Notes: generated from the sequence alone by a model not told the origin. A stretch of DNA of 64,000 nucleotides from Paludibacter sp. 47-17 (GCA_001898935.1 MKVT01000021.1:28484-92483), one strand, 5' to 3'. Shown: positions 1-8,864, counted from the first letter of the stretch. Translations and numbers: made by a program.

Positions 1-151
1 TCATGCTATTTTCTTTTATAGTTGATTGATAATTTCCGAACAGAAGTTGTTGTTGCAGTTCAACGACACAAAAATAGAGAGTCCGCCAGAAACCGACGGG
101 ACAAAATAATTCAGATTAGTGCTTTTTTTGTCCGTTTCCGATTCAAAACTC

Positions 152-202
152 AAAAAAAAGGGCTGAAATGCATTCATTTTCAATGAACTACAATTCCAGC
201 CC
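152..202 (-). terminator. Rho-independent terminator of the beta-helix gene
   Basis: On the minus strand an imperfect hairpin (outer arms GGGCTGG and CAGCCC with one mismatch, bases 160-202) is followed directly by eight T residues (bases 159-152). It lies about 32 nt past the stop of the leftward gene ending at 234, so it should end that transcript. Seen in sequence; its function is inferred from the hairpin plus T-tract form. Confidence 0.75.
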
Positions 203-233
203 GGAATAAACCCAACCTTAAAAAAACTAGTAG

Positions 234-1808
234 TTAACGAACAACAATTTTTTGCGTTTGTGAGGGGGTTTTTACAATGTAAATACCTTTTTCAAGTTTC
301 ACGACAACCGGCTCCGAAGCGGCTTTCACCGAGCCCATCATCGTACCTGCGATGGAATAAACTGCTACCTCCTCGCCGGCAGTCAGACCCGAAATATAAA
401 CCCGATCTCCCCCTACGGCAACCGACACCCTGTTTTCCGGCGAAGCATCCGGAGCAGTTGTGCCTTCGGGAAGTTCATATGCACCCAAATCGATGCGGGC
501 ACCTGCAATCCGGTCCAAACCAGCCAGATCGAACGTGATCGCAGCAGGGAAATAACTATTTTCGCCTGCATTCACCGCCAATGAAGCCGAACCGACTTTC
601 CAGTTTGCCTGGGCGATTTCGGTCAGTTTAACTGCATCGGTGGTAGCACCGGCAAACGAAGTGGGAGCAATAAAAGCAATATCCTGCCAGGCAGTGGCCG
701 CATCGGTAAGCAGAATTGAATCGGAACCGTCGGCCCAGCTATACGACGCAACACTGGGCCATGTAGCATTGAATTTTACTTTACCGGCAGGATAACCGGC
801 AACCACGCTGATAGCAACCGGAGTTGTAGTAGCTTTGGCAACATTGCCCACGACAATATTATTGTACAATTCGCCGGTATTGGTAGCCGAAGCCAGGTAG
901 ATAAGACCTTCGTTGTTGGCAACGGTATTGTTTACCATGGTGCCTTTGTTCAGATATACGGTATTGTTTCCGGTATTGTTCGTGATCAGGCAATTGGTAA
1001 TCGTACAACTCCCCGGATTGTTGGTATAAATCCCCGCTCCTGCACCCGTTGAAGTATTGTTGCGGATAATCAGGCTGTTCAACGTGCTGTTGCCGGCAGC
1101 CTGCACCCGCACCCCACCCTGTGCATTTTGTTCGATAAGTGAGTGCTCGATGAGCGATGCAAAACCCGAAGCCGGAGCGGCGTATATTCCACCGGCGGCA
1201 GGAATTGTGCCCGAGGTAGTAGTATTGTTGTATATCCGGCAATTGGAAACAATCCCCCCTACGGCATTAATCCCGCCACCGTTTCCGGTAGTCGTATTTC
1301 CGGTGACAATCGAGTTTTGTAATTTCAGGTTGGCCCGCAGCAGCACACCACCGCCGCTGTTGTTCAATTGTGTTCCCTGACCGTTACCGTTGGTAATGGT
1401 AAATCCATCGATTACATATACGGCCGGAAAATTGGCGGCAACTTCGATACAACGTTTGGCTGCTCCCCCATCGAGAATCGTAACATGGGTAAAATCCCAC
1501 GGATCGGTTCCTCTGGCCCGTTGCGACAACTCGGTTTCGGTTCCGGCAAAACCACCGTAAAGATTCACTCCCTCTTTCATCAGAACAGGAGCGGCAGCCG
1601 TCGAGTACGTCCCGGCTTTCACCCATACATCCTGTGCTTCCGACGAGGTCGAAAAGAGTACTTGAGCAGCATTAACGGCCGATTGTATATCGCCCAGTGC
1701 ATTCGACCACGACGAACCGTCGCCGGTTCCTCCCGGAACAACATAAACTGTGGCCTCAACGCCCCCAACCAACATGATGCCTAGCACCAGGGTAATCATT
1801 TTTTTCAT
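234..1808 (-). CDS. Secreted right-handed beta-helix protein with T9SS C-terminal domain
   Basis: Predicted 524-residue exported protein. An N-terminal signal peptide (MKKMITLVLG start, Ala/Gly-rich) leads into a region like pectate-lyase or polymorphic outer-membrane beta-helix proteins: an opening VYVVPGG-T-GDGSSWSNAL motif and many short Asn/Thr/Gly-rich coils (about residues 100-330) such as NNTSTGAGAGIYTNN. The last ~70 residues form a T9SS type A-like sorting domain ending in QKIVVR. No catalytic residues can be assigned, so it may be a lyase, a glycan binder or an adhesin. It lies 149 bp downstream of the fucosidase gene but has its own TACATTTG promoter and an operator-like site, so it can be expressed separately. 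Start is the ATG at 1808. Fold and export are well supported; function is open. Confidence 0.8.
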   Translation of the reverse strand: MKKMITLVLGIMLVGGVEATVYVVPGGTGDGSSWSNALGDIQSAVNAAQVLFSTSSEAQDVWVKAGTYSTAAAPVLMKEGVNLYGGFAGTETELSQRARGTDPWDFTHVTILDGGAAKRCIEVAANFPAVYVIDGFTITNGNGQGTQLNNSGGGVLLRANLKLQNSIVTGNTTTGNGGGINAVGGIVSNCRIYNNTTTSGTIPAAGGIYAAPASGFASLIEHSLIEQNAQGGVRVQAAGNSTLNSLIIRNNTSTGAGAGIYTNNPGSCTITNCLITNNTGNNTVYLNKGTMVNNTVANNEGLIYLASATNTGELYNNIVVGNVAKATTTPVAISVVAGYPAGKVKFNATWPSVASYSWADGSDSILLTDAATAWQDIAFIAPTSFAGATTDAVKLTEIAQANWKVGSASLAVNAGENSYFPAAITFDLAGLDRIAGARIDLGAYELPEGTTAPDASPENRVSVAVGGDRVYISGLTAGEEVAVYSIAGTMMGSVKAASEPVVVKLEKGIYIVKTPSQTQKIVVR

Positions 1809-1852
1809 AAAGCATTACATTTAAAAGATTATTACTTGTGTTAATAATGCTG

Positions 1853-1860
1853 CAAATGTA
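1853..1860 (-). promoter_or_regulatory. Promoter -7 box (TACATTTG) of the beta-helix gene
   Basis: On the minus strand TACATTTG matches the Bacteroidota -7 consensus TAnnTTTG exactly, 45 nt upstream of the ATG at 1808. No TTTG lies at the usual 20-nt spacing upstream, which fits an activator-dependent promoter. Confidence 0.6.
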
Positions 1861-1897
1861 CATGGTATGTTTACCCCCTGAGTACAAAATCATTCGC

Positions 1898-1922
1898 TTT
1901 TGGCCCGATATTGTACGCGAAT
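1898..1922 (-). promoter_or_regulatory. Candidate hybrid-regulator operator upstream of the beta-helix gene
   Basis: The minus strand reads TTCGCGTACAATATCGG followed by GCCAAA. GTACAATATCGG is identical over 12 bases to the site at 7611-7622, and its first G is 56 nt upstream of the first T of the -7 box, exactly as at the 7710 and HTCS2 promoters. Repetition at fixed spacing supports a protein-binding site. Which regulator binds is inferred. Confidence 0.55.
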
Positions 1923-1957
1923 CGTCCAATCCTCCATTAATTAACAGTTGAGTAGCG

Positions 1958-3487
1958 CTAATTCTCCGGTGCAAGATACAATCCGGCTTCGATGAGCTCT
2001 GGAGCCGCCCTGAACGCTGTAATCTTCACCCTTACTTTTTTGGACGACACTTTTTCAAAGCGAAGCAAGCGTTTGTAACCCACAGTCAGGCCTTCGGCCA
2101 CTTTCATCCACCGGCCGTTCTGATAGATTTCCAGCTGAAAAGCTTCGATGCGCTGACCATTGCGTATATTTTCCTGAAGCATCAACCGGTCGAAAGTGAC
2201 CGGCTTTTTAAAATGGAATTCAATAGCGTGTTCGCTGGCGGCGGTAGTGGCTTTCCAATAACTGTGCTTATCGCCGTCGGTCAGTTTGGTTGCTTCAAAA
2301 CCTCTGGCTGGTCTGACACTGCTCAGTTTCGCCTGCCGGGCCAGGTTCACGGCAAAGGTAGCCTCGATACGCCGGCGGAGCGCCATCAGGTGATCGATAT
2401 CGTTCTCGTGAATCAAGCCCCTGCGATCGGGAGGAATGTTGAGCAACAAGGTCGAATTCATCCCGATCGAACTATAGTAAATATCTTCGAGCTGACGGGG
2501 CGATTTTACCTTATCGTCCTGCGAGGAATGATAAAACCAGCCCGGACGGATGGACGTATCGACTTCGGACGGATACCAGATGATTCCCGAGGTGCCCTTC
2601 AGTTTTTCACGACTACCCAAGTCGTTTCCGCGCGCATCTTTGGGTACAAACATATCTTGCTTTACATCCTGCTGCGAATCGGCAGCAATTTTACGCCGCG
2701 AAGCTACTTCCACCGGCAACACGCTCCATTCCGGATCGCGCCCCTTGCCCGCCTCATTTCCTACCCAGCGCACGTCGGGCCCCATAATCGCAATTACGGC
2801 ACCGGGCTGAAGTTGGCGAATAAGGGCGTAATACGATTCGAAATCGTATTGCTGAACCTTACCATTCGGACCTTCTCCATTGGCACCGTCGAACCAGACT
2901 TCAAACACCTCGCCGTAGTTGGTGAGCAGTTCGGTAAGCTGGCGGCGAAACACTTCGTTGTAGGCAGGCGAATCGCCATAGGCAGGATGGTTGCGGTCCC
3001 AGGGCGATAAATACACTCCGAATTTCAGACCGGCCGCCCTGCATGCATCGGCAACTTCTTTCACCAGATCGCCTTTGCCCGAACGCCAGGGCGATTGTAC
3101 CACCGAATATTCCGTCGTAGCCGTGGGCCACAAACAAAATCCATCGTGATGCTTGGCTGTGAGTATCAATCCTTTCATTCCGGCCTCCTTGAATACAGCA
3201 ACCCATTGATTGGCATCAAGTCCGGTCGGATTGAACACGGCCGGATCGGTGGTGCCGTCGCCCCATTCCTTGCCTGTAAATGTATTCGGACCAAAATGAA
3301 TAAATCCGTAATATTCCAGTTCCTGCCATGCCATTTGTCGTTCGGAAGGCCGCACAGCAAGTGCAGCTTCGAGCACAGCGGCATCGTCGGCTCCGTCGGG
3401 TACGGCCACATAATTTTGTGCATCCGCAACAGGAGCCATCCATCCCGTAAGCACTAAAAAAGCCAATAAAATACGTTTTGTGTTCAT
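1958..3487 (-). CDS. GH29 alpha-L-fucosidase, secreted
   Basis: Retaining exo-alpha-L-fucosidase, 509 residues, with a signal peptide ending near ADA-QN (residue 24). GH29 hallmarks are FIHFGPNTF (62-70), AKHHDGFCLW (111-120) and EVWFDGANGEG, whose Asp200 is the expected nucleophile. The WFDGANGEG form resembles the branch acting on alpha-1,3/1,4-linked fucose (Lewis-type) more than the broad-specificity branch; this is an inference. The C-terminal ~130 residues look like an F5/8-type beta-sandwich that could bind sugar. Translation starts 11 bp after the GH20 stop, so it is the third gene of the sulfatase-GH20-GH29 operon. Its likely role is to remove fucose caps before hexosaminidase trimming in the periplasm or at the surface. 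Confidence 0.92.
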   Translation of the reverse strand: MNTKRILLAFLVLTGWMAPVADAQNYVAVPDGADDAAVLEAALAVRPSERQMAWQELEYYGFIHFGPNTFTGKEWGDGTTDPAVFNPTGLDANQWVAVFKEAGMKGLILTAKHHDGFCLWPTATTEYSVVQSPWRSGKGDLVKEVADACRAAGLKFGVYLSPWDRNHPAYGDSPAYNEVFRRQLTELLTNYGEVFEVWFDGANGEGPNGKVQQYDFESYYALIRQLQPGAVIAIMGPDVRWVGNEAGKGRDPEWSVLPVEVASRRKIAADSQQDVKQDMFVPKDARGNDLGSREKLKGTSGIIWYPSEVDTSIRPGWFYHSSQDDKVKSPRQLEDIYYSSIGMNSTLLLNIPPDRRGLIHENDIDHLMALRRRIEATFAVNLARQAKLSSVRPARGFEATKLTDGDKHSYWKATTAASEHAIEFHFKKPVTFDRLMLQENIRNGQRIEAFQLEIYQNGRWMKVAEGLTVGYKRLLRFEKVSSKKVRVKITAFRAAPELIEAGLYLAPEN

Positions 3488-3498
3488 GGTTCGTGTAG

Positions 3499-5841
3499 TT
3501 ATTCGATAATTAATTCGTCGAGAGCTGCCCGTGTTGCAATTCCTTTGCGAAGATGAAATTCCGGCGTAATTCCCGGATTTTGAACGAGAATGCGCATAGC
3601 TTTTACCTTCCGGGCGCCCAATTCGATATAACGGGTGGTTCGGAAATGCCCTTGCTGAAAGCGTTCGGTATCCGAAAACGAATGCAGCCGTAAAGGTATA
3701 AAATTTTGCCCGTCGGTAGAAATCATGACCTGGATGGAAGCAGGGAAATGAACCCCCATTCCTGCATTGTTCAACATCCCTACTCCCAACCGGGAGATGC
3801 TGATCGTATCGGGCCAGTGAATTTCGAAGCGGGCATCGCGGTCGTATAAATCAACCCATTCTCCATCGGTCAGTTTTTCGCTGCCTCTTACTCCGTTGAG
3901 CAATACCCCGGCCATTGCTTCCGACGATACTATTTTGCTCCCTGCCGCTTTGTGGTTCAATGTATTGAGCGACAGTATCTCGCCCCTACGCTGCCCGCCG
4001 GCAAAGGTGGCGGCCCGCACCATTGTACCCGGATTTAACCATAAGGTATCGCTGTAGAGCTGCGAGCCGGGCCCGGGTTCGCTGCCATCGAGGGTATATC
4101 GAAGGTCGACGGCAGGAAGGATATTGGTGAGGGTTACTTTCAACCGGCCATTGGAAGGCACCACCCGGTGCTGAATATTGTACATCGAACGGGCATACGG
4201 AATACCCAGCCATTGATAACGCCGAAGCATAGGATCCATGCGACGGGTAAAATCGTTCCAGTTTTTCCGGTCGGGCTGCGACCAGGCCGATTCGGCAAAT
4301 GCAGCCAACCGGGGAAAAACAAGGTAATAAGCCTCTTCGGGACGGCTGACAAACTCGGTCCATAAGCAAGCCTGCACCCCCAACATCTGTTTTCCTACCG
4401 AAGACGGCAACCTTGCCGGAAGCGGCTCGTAGTTGTACACATCGTACAAGGTAGTGTTTCCAAAATACGTAAACGGCTCAAACCATTGCGGCCCCTGGTA
4501 ACGTATAAAATAATAATACCATGCCGGACTCTTTATATAGTTAAATCCCTGCTCTCCAGCTGTTTCTGCCCCCGACCCATCGGCTCTCCAGCCCACAATC
4601 ACGGCTTTTTCGGGTATCCTGCTGTCGACCAGTTCGTCCCAGCCTATCAACCTGCGATCGTTCTGTAGCAAGAAACGGTTAATACGCCCGATGAAATAGC
4701 TCTGCAATTCTTCCTCATCAGGAATAGCATGCTCTTTCATTCTGGCCTGACATAACGCACATTGCTTCCAATGCGTTTTTATAGCTTCATCGCCTCCGAT
4801 ATGGATGTATTTCGAAGGAAATATGTCCATCACTTCGCCGAGAACATCTTCCAGAAAAGTAAACACCGAATCGTTGCCCGCACAATAAATCACGGCGGCC
4901 TGCGTTCCGCCGCCTCCCGGCAGCACCCCGGGTATCTGCTCCACTACCGGGCAAGCCAGGTGGGGATAGGCTGCCAGCGACGAATTGGTATGTGCCGGCA
5001 TTTCGATCTCGGGAATCACTTCAATCTGATGACGGGCTGCAAAAGCTACGATTTCGCGCATATCTTCCTGCGTATAATATCCCCCTTTTACAGCCGACTC
5101 GCCCGCTTCGGGGTTGGCGCGCAAAGGGAAGGAATTGATCCGGTCGACCCGCCAGGCACCGGTATCGGTAAGACGCGGATATTTTTTAATTTCAATCCGC
5201 CATCCATTATCGTCGACCAGATGTAAATGCAACACATTTATTTTGTGCATGGCCAGGTAACCGATGAGTTTCAACACCTCCTGTTTAGGCATAAAATACC
5301 GGGCTACATCGAGCATAAAGCCACGATATCCAAACCGGGGAGCATCGTCGATGCTCACTCCGGGAACTTTTATTTTCAGGGGTTTAACCGCCCTGTACAA
5401 ACCTTGGGTCGCCGACTCATCGAAGGCATACACCGTATCGGGCATCAATTGAAACAGGGTTTGGAGTGCATAATAAAATCCGCGTCGGGTAGAGGCTTCG
5501 ATGCGGATCGATTGCGTTGAAACAGCGAGCCGGTAACCCTCTTCGCACAAGCCCGGATCGTAGGTCATTTGTACCGAATTTCGGGCGGGTTTACCCTTCA
5601 GCCGTATGCGCAGGGGTAATCCGCTTGCCCGTTGAAGCTGGTCGATAAAAGGCTGAGCTACACGGAGCACCGTTGAATCGGCGATATTCCAGTGGGTCGA
5701 ACGGTTGAATTCGAATGCTTCGGAAGTGTACCGGAGCTGTGCCGGTTGCGGAATAAGCTGTGCCCTTACCGTATCGGCACCAAACAGCATGAGCAGGGCC
5801 GCCAGCAAGCTGTACAGCAAACGCTTTGATTTACAAATCAT
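3499..5841 (-). CDS. GH20 beta-N-acetylhexosaminidase with C-terminal accessory domains
   Basis: Exo-acting enzyme that releases terminal beta-linked GlcNAc or GalNAc by substrate-assisted catalysis. It is 780 residues with a signal peptide cleaved after about VRA-Q (27). The GH20b N-domain is followed by the barrel with RGFMLDVARYFMP, HLHLVDDNGWRIEIKKYP and HIGGDEAIKTHWKQC; Asp351-Glu352 are the catalytic pair. After the barrel come a chitobiase C-terminal-like segment (YTLDGSEP) and an F5/8-type domain (about 640-780). Export without a T9SS tail suggests a periplasmic enzyme. It is the middle gene of an operon, 22 bp after the sulfatase and 11 bp before the fucosidase, fitting stepwise removal of sulfate, fucose and HexNAc. 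Linkage preference cannot be read from sequence. Confidence 0.93.
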   Translation of the reverse strand: MICKSKRLLYSLLAALLMLFGADTVRAQLIPQPAQLRYTSEAFEFNRSTHWNIADSTVLRVAQPFIDQLQRASGLPLRIRLKGKPARNSVQMTYDPGLCEEGYRLAVSTQSIRIEASTRRGFYYALQTLFQLMPDTVYAFDESATQGLYRAVKPLKIKVPGVSIDDAPRFGYRGFMLDVARYFMPKQEVLKLIGYLAMHKINVLHLHLVDDNGWRIEIKKYPRLTDTGAWRVDRINSFPLRANPEAGESAVKGGYYTQEDMREIVAFAARHQIEVIPEIEMPAHTNSSLAAYPHLACPVVEQIPGVLPGGGGTQAAVIYCAGNDSVFTFLEDVLGEVMDIFPSKYIHIGGDEAIKTHWKQCALCQARMKEHAIPDEEELQSYFIGRINRFLLQNDRRLIGWDELVDSRIPEKAVIVGWRADGSGAETAGEQGFNYIKSPAWYYYFIRYQGPQWFEPFTYFGNTTLYDVYNYEPLPARLPSSVGKQMLGVQACLWTEFVSRPEEAYYLVFPRLAAFAESAWSQPDRKNWNDFTRRMDPMLRRYQWLGIPYARSMYNIQHRVVPSNGRLKVTLTNILPAVDLRYTLDGSEPGPGSQLYSDTLWLNPGTMVRAATFAGGQRRGEILSLNTLNHKAAGSKIVSSEAMAGVLLNGVRGSEKLTDGEWVDLYDRDARFEIHWPDTISISRLGVGMLNNAGMGVHFPASIQVMISTDGQNFIPLRLHSFSDTERFQQGHFRTTRYIELGARKVKAMRILVQNPGITPEFHLRKGIATRAALDELIIE

Positions 5842-5863
5842 TATAAATTGTAGTATGTGATTA

Positions 5864-7450
5864 TTATTTTGTATGCAGGCCGGCTACCGGCGGAAACCGA
5901 AAACGGATCGGATCGTCGTACTTTACCTGAAGTTCGTGCAACTGCACTTTTAATTTTGCAAGGAGTTTACGATACCGCGGATTGGCAGCCAGATTGGTCA
6001 TTTCCGACGGATCTTTTTTCAGGTCATACAACTCCCAATGGTCGATATCGTTATAAAAATGAATTAGTTTATAGCGTTCGGTACGAATTCCATAATGCCT
6101 TTTCACCATATGTTCGGCCGGATATTCCTGATAATGATAATAAATCGCTTTCCGGTTGCCCGCCGATTTTTTGCCCCGGATCAAATCGGCGTACGATTCC
6201 CCCTGAATATCGCCGGGAACCGGCACACCTGCCAGATCGAGAAAAGTAGCAGCATGATCGATGTTCTGTACCAGTTGCGATACTACCCTGCCCCGCCGGC
6301 CGGCCATAGCATCGGGTATTCGTATCACCAGCGGCGTGCGGAGCGATTCTTCGTACATAAATCGTTTATCGAACCAGCCATGTTCGCCCATATAAAAGCC
6401 CTGATCGGACGTATATACGATCAAGGTATTATCGAGCAAGCCTTCTTTCTCCAGGTAATCGAGCAAGCGGGCAATATTATCGTCCATCGATTTGGCCGTT
6501 TTCAGGTAATCTTTAATATAACGCTGGTATTTCCAGAGCACCAGATCGCGCCCGCTTAAGTTACGTTCTTTCAAATCGTTACTTATCGAATCGTAAAACT
6601 GGTCCCAGACCCGGCGATCGTCGGGACGCATACGTCCGAAGGTACCGTCGGGGCCGTTGACAAAACCATCGTAAGGATGTTTCTCGCCCCGGGGATGCTG
6701 CACTTTCAGATCGTACAGAAAAGTCATGTGCCGGTCGATTTCCATTTCCTGTCCCGCAGCAGCAGGACGGTTAGCGTACGAATCAAAAAAATTGGCCGGT
6801 ACCGGAAAGGTTTTATCCTCGTAAGCATACAAATCGTCGAGTTTTGCCATCCAGTTGCGATGCGCCGTTTTATGATGCACAAACATCAGAAAAGGCTTCT
6901 GTTTGTCGCGCTGCTCGAGCCAATCGATACTTTTATCGGTAATCAGGTCGGTAACATACCCGCGTTCGCGGTGCATACCTTTGCTGGTTATAAAATCGGG
7001 TTCGTAATAATTGCCCTGGCCCGGAAGAATTTCCCAATAATCGAAACCGGTGGGGAGGCTTTCGAGATGCCATTTCCCTATCATTGCTGTTTGATAACCT
7101 GCCGCCTGCATCAGCTTGGGCATTGTTTGCTGCGAACCGTCGAAATGATCCTGGTTGTCGACTTTACCGTTTTTATGACTATGCTTGCCGGTGAGCATGC
7201 AGGCCCGGCTGGGTCCTGAAATGGAATTGGCGACAAAGCTCCGTGTAAACCGGAGACCTTCGCCGGCAATGCGATCGATAGCAGGCGTATGGCCGAAACG
7301 AAGATCGTAAGCACTGATCATTTGCTCGGTATGATCGTCGGACATGATGTAGATAATATTCAAGGGTTTCTTGGGTACTGCCAGTGCAGCACTCCCGACC
7401 AGCAAGGCCGACATACCGGTGAACGCCGCTAATTTTTGTTTTTTGTTCAT
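5864..7450 (-). CDS. Family S1 sulfatase (serine type), possible GlcNAc-6-sulfatase
   Basis: Formylglycine-dependent sulfatase of 528 residues with a signal peptide (about 1-24). The N-terminal metal site reads IIYIMSDDH, and the activation motif S78-G-P-S-R82 is the serine form matured by an anaerobic sulfatase-maturating enzyme, which is not in this window. Downstream come IGKWHLES and TSDQGFYMGEHGWFDKR, both expected in S1 enzymes. The overall pattern, and linkage to GH20, resemble N-acetylglucosamine-6-O-sulfatases, but the substrate is inferred. It is the first gene of the sulfatase-GH20-GH29 operon with a TAAATTTG promoter 50 nt upstream. Desulfation would expose HexNAc for the next enzyme. 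Family is certain; substrate is not. Confidence 0.93.
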   Translation of the reverse strand: MNKKQKLAAFTGMSALLVGSAALAVPKKPLNIIYIMSDDHTEQMISAYDLRFGHTPAIDRIAGEGLRFTRSFVANSISGPSRACMLTGKHSHKNGKVDNQDHFDGSQQTMPKLMQAAGYQTAMIGKWHLESLPTGFDYWEILPGQGNYYEPDFITSKGMHRERGYVTDLITDKSIDWLEQRDKQKPFLMFVHHKTAHRNWMAKLDDLYAYEDKTFPVPANFFDSYANRPAAAGQEMEIDRHMTFLYDLKVQHPRGEKHPYDGFVNGPDGTFGRMRPDDRRVWDQFYDSISNDLKERNLSGRDLVLWKYQRYIKDYLKTAKSMDDNIARLLDYLEKEGLLDNTLIVYTSDQGFYMGEHGWFDKRFMYEESLRTPLVIRIPDAMAGRRGRVVSQLVQNIDHAATFLDLAGVPVPGDIQGESYADLIRGKKSAGNRKAIYYHYQEYPAEHMVKRHYGIRTERYKLIHFYNDIDHWELYDLKKDPSEMTNLAANPRYRKLLAKLKVQLHELQVKYDDPIRFRFPPVAGLHTK

Positions 7451-7499
7451 TTCATGAATGATAATGGGTTAACCTGCACAATTTACTTCTGTTGAATTG

Positions 7500-7507
7500 C
7501 AAATTTA
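7500..7507 (-). promoter_or_regulatory. Promoter -7 box (TAAATTTG) of the sulfatase-GH20-GH29 operon
   Basis: Perfect TAnnTTTG on the minus strand, 50 nt from the sulfatase ATG, with no TTTG at 20-nt spacing. At the position 56 nt upstream, where the other PUL promoters have GTACAA, the sequence is GGATAAAATT, only a weak resemblance in an AT-rich region. Activation by the same regulator is therefore uncertain. Confidence 0.55.
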
Positions 7508-7607
7508 AGCTTATTATTCGAAATTCATGTTTGAAATTGTATTTTCTGTGTACAATTTTATCCAAATGCGACACATAACTAAATAATTTTAATTTCATTC
7601 CCGTCAA

Positions 7608-7627
7608 TTCGTACAATATCGGACAAA
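7608..7627 (+). promoter_or_regulatory. Candidate hybrid-regulator operator upstream of the 7710 gene
   Basis: TTCGTACAATATCGGACAAA. The core GTACAATATCGG (7611-7622) is identical to the site upstream of the beta-helix gene on the other strand, and its G is 56 nt before the -7 box. A related sequence, TGTACAATTTTATCCAAA (7549-7566), lies about 60 bp further upstream in the same orientation and may be a second, weaker site. Confidence 0.6.
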
Positions 7628-7666
7628 GCAAGAACGAAATCGAACATCAATTCGGCAGGATCTGCT

Positions 7667-7674
7667 TACATTTG
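7667..7674 (+). promoter_or_regulatory. Promoter -7 box (TACATTTG) of the 7710 gene
   Basis: Exact TAnnTTTG match 36 nt before the ATG at 7710, and the same 8-mer as the beta-helix promoter. The -33 position holds AACA rather than TTTG, consistent with need for an activator. Confidence 0.65.
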
Positions 7675-7709
7675 TGGCATCAAATTTTCAACTTTAATTC
7701 AGTGTACTT

Positions 7710-8816
7710 ATGAAATCAAAAACATTACTGCTTTTAGCTGCTTTTGCAGGTATGCAATTCACGGCTGTTGCCGAAGAAGACATCACTCCTTCACGTTATT
7801 TGTTTTCGGAACAGGCGGTAGGCCGTTTTACCGTGAACGCGACGAATGCCGGCGCCAATCCTCCGGCAGGATGGACCGTCCCTGTCGAGAATTTCAACAA
7901 TGGTTTTTTGGTATTGGCGGGCGGACCGGCCGTATTTACAGGTCTCGAAGCGGCACAGCCGGCAGCCATCCAGGAAGGCCTTAATATTGTCGATTTGGGC
8001 GGAACAATAGGAAAAGTACTGGTACTGCGCGGCAAGAGCTCGGCATACAGTGCAGGCACGGCGATGGGAGCCGGTTACAACGGAGCCTGGTTCAATATGA
8101 ATTTTTACGCCGACAAAACCAAAACTCCCACCATTAAGCAATTTGTGGACGAAGGCATGACTACGGCCGAGGCTACTAAAAAAGCAACCGTAAGGGTACG
8201 GTTGGTATTTTCAATTGCCGAAAACACCATCAGCAATACCGGCTCGTTTCTCGGTAAATTCTATACCTCCAATGCCCAGAACAACACCTCGCCAAGCGAC
8301 TTCAACGCGCACTCTCCGTTTCCGAGCGATGCGTTTCAGGCCACCGACGAATATGGCGATCCGCTCCCAAACGACGAAGGAGAAGCCTATTACGACCCCA
8401 CGAAATGGATGTTGTACGAATTCGACACCACCGTGCCCGAACCAGCCGGATTACCCAATCGGTTGAAAATAGAACTGACCGCCACAACTGGCAACGGAAC
8501 CTTACTGATCAAGGAACTTCGCTTTATAAAAGAACCTACGGGCGACCCTGTGACCCGTAAAATGGAAACGTATACTCCCGGCACTACCGGCTTAAACTTT
8601 CTGAAATCGCTTTCGGAAGAACTGCAGCTGGCTGTCGATGGCCATGCGGTGCAACTGCTGAATGTGGCTGCCGGAAGTCCTGTGAATGTATACGACGCTA
8701 CCGGTCGCGCGGTTAAAAATTTTATCGCCGAAAGCGATAACGATCGTTTTGAGTTAGCTACAGGACTGTATATAATTCGTTCGGGACGAATGAGTGCAAA
8801 AATTTCCGTACGATAG
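7710..8816 (+). CDS. Secreted T9SS-sorted protein of unknown function, first gene of the SusC/D arm
   Basis: I do not recognise a family. It is 368 residues with a clear signal peptide (MKSKTLLLLAAFAGMQFTAVA, then EE) and a C-terminal T9SS type A-like domain (about 300-368, with VNVYDATGRAV and a final AKISVR). The middle is Gly/Ala/Asn-rich with beta-strand character, including a conserved-looking WFNMNFYADKTKTP segment and KIELTATTGNGTLLIKELRF, which could form a jelly-roll like a carbohydrate-binding domain. It has its own promoter with an operator-like site and is followed by a hairpin, so its mRNA may be more abundant than that of downstream genes. It is probably a surface-exposed glycan binder or structural partner of the SusC/D complex; this is inference. 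Confidence 0.75.
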   Translation: MKSKTLLLLAAFAGMQFTAVAEEDITPSRYLFSEQAVGRFTVNATNAGANPPAGWTVPVENFNNGFLVLAGGPAVFTGLEAAQPAAIQEGLNIVDLGGTIGKVLVLRGKSSAYSAGTAMGAGYNGAWFNMNFYADKTKTPTIKQFVDEGMTTAEATKKATVRVRLVFSIAENTISNTGSFLGKFYTSNAQNNTSPSDFNAHSPFPSDAFQATDEYGDPLPNDEGEAYYDPTKWMLYEFDTTVPEPAGLPNRLKIELTATTGNGTLLIKELRFIKEPTGDPVTRKMETYTPGTTGLNFLKSLSEELQLAVDGHAVQLLNVAAGSPVNVYDATGRAVKNFIAESDNDRFELATGLYIIRSGRMSAKISVR

Positions 8817-8828
8817 GTAAAGGTCCAA

Positions 8829-8864
8829 CCACCGGAGACAGCGCCACACACCTGTTTCCGGTGG
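8829..8864 (+). terminator. Hairpin terminator or attenuator after the 7710 gene
   Basis: CCACCGGA (8829-8836) pairs with TCCGGTGG (8857-8864), extended inward by GACAG/CTGTT with one G-T pair. It begins 12 nt after the stop and is followed by TATTTAC, a short T-rich run. It may end most transcripts while letting some read into the GH18 gene, since no strong promoter is visible before that gene. Confidence 0.55.

Noticed and set aside
1..151. A gene at the window start
   Set aside because: Only a possible ATG at bases 4-2 on the minus strand touches the edge; nothing can be read from it.
7544..7563. GGATAAAATT at -56 of the sulfatase promoter as another copy of the operator
   Set aside because: Only 8 of 10 positions match one of the sites and the region is AT-rich, so it is not counted.
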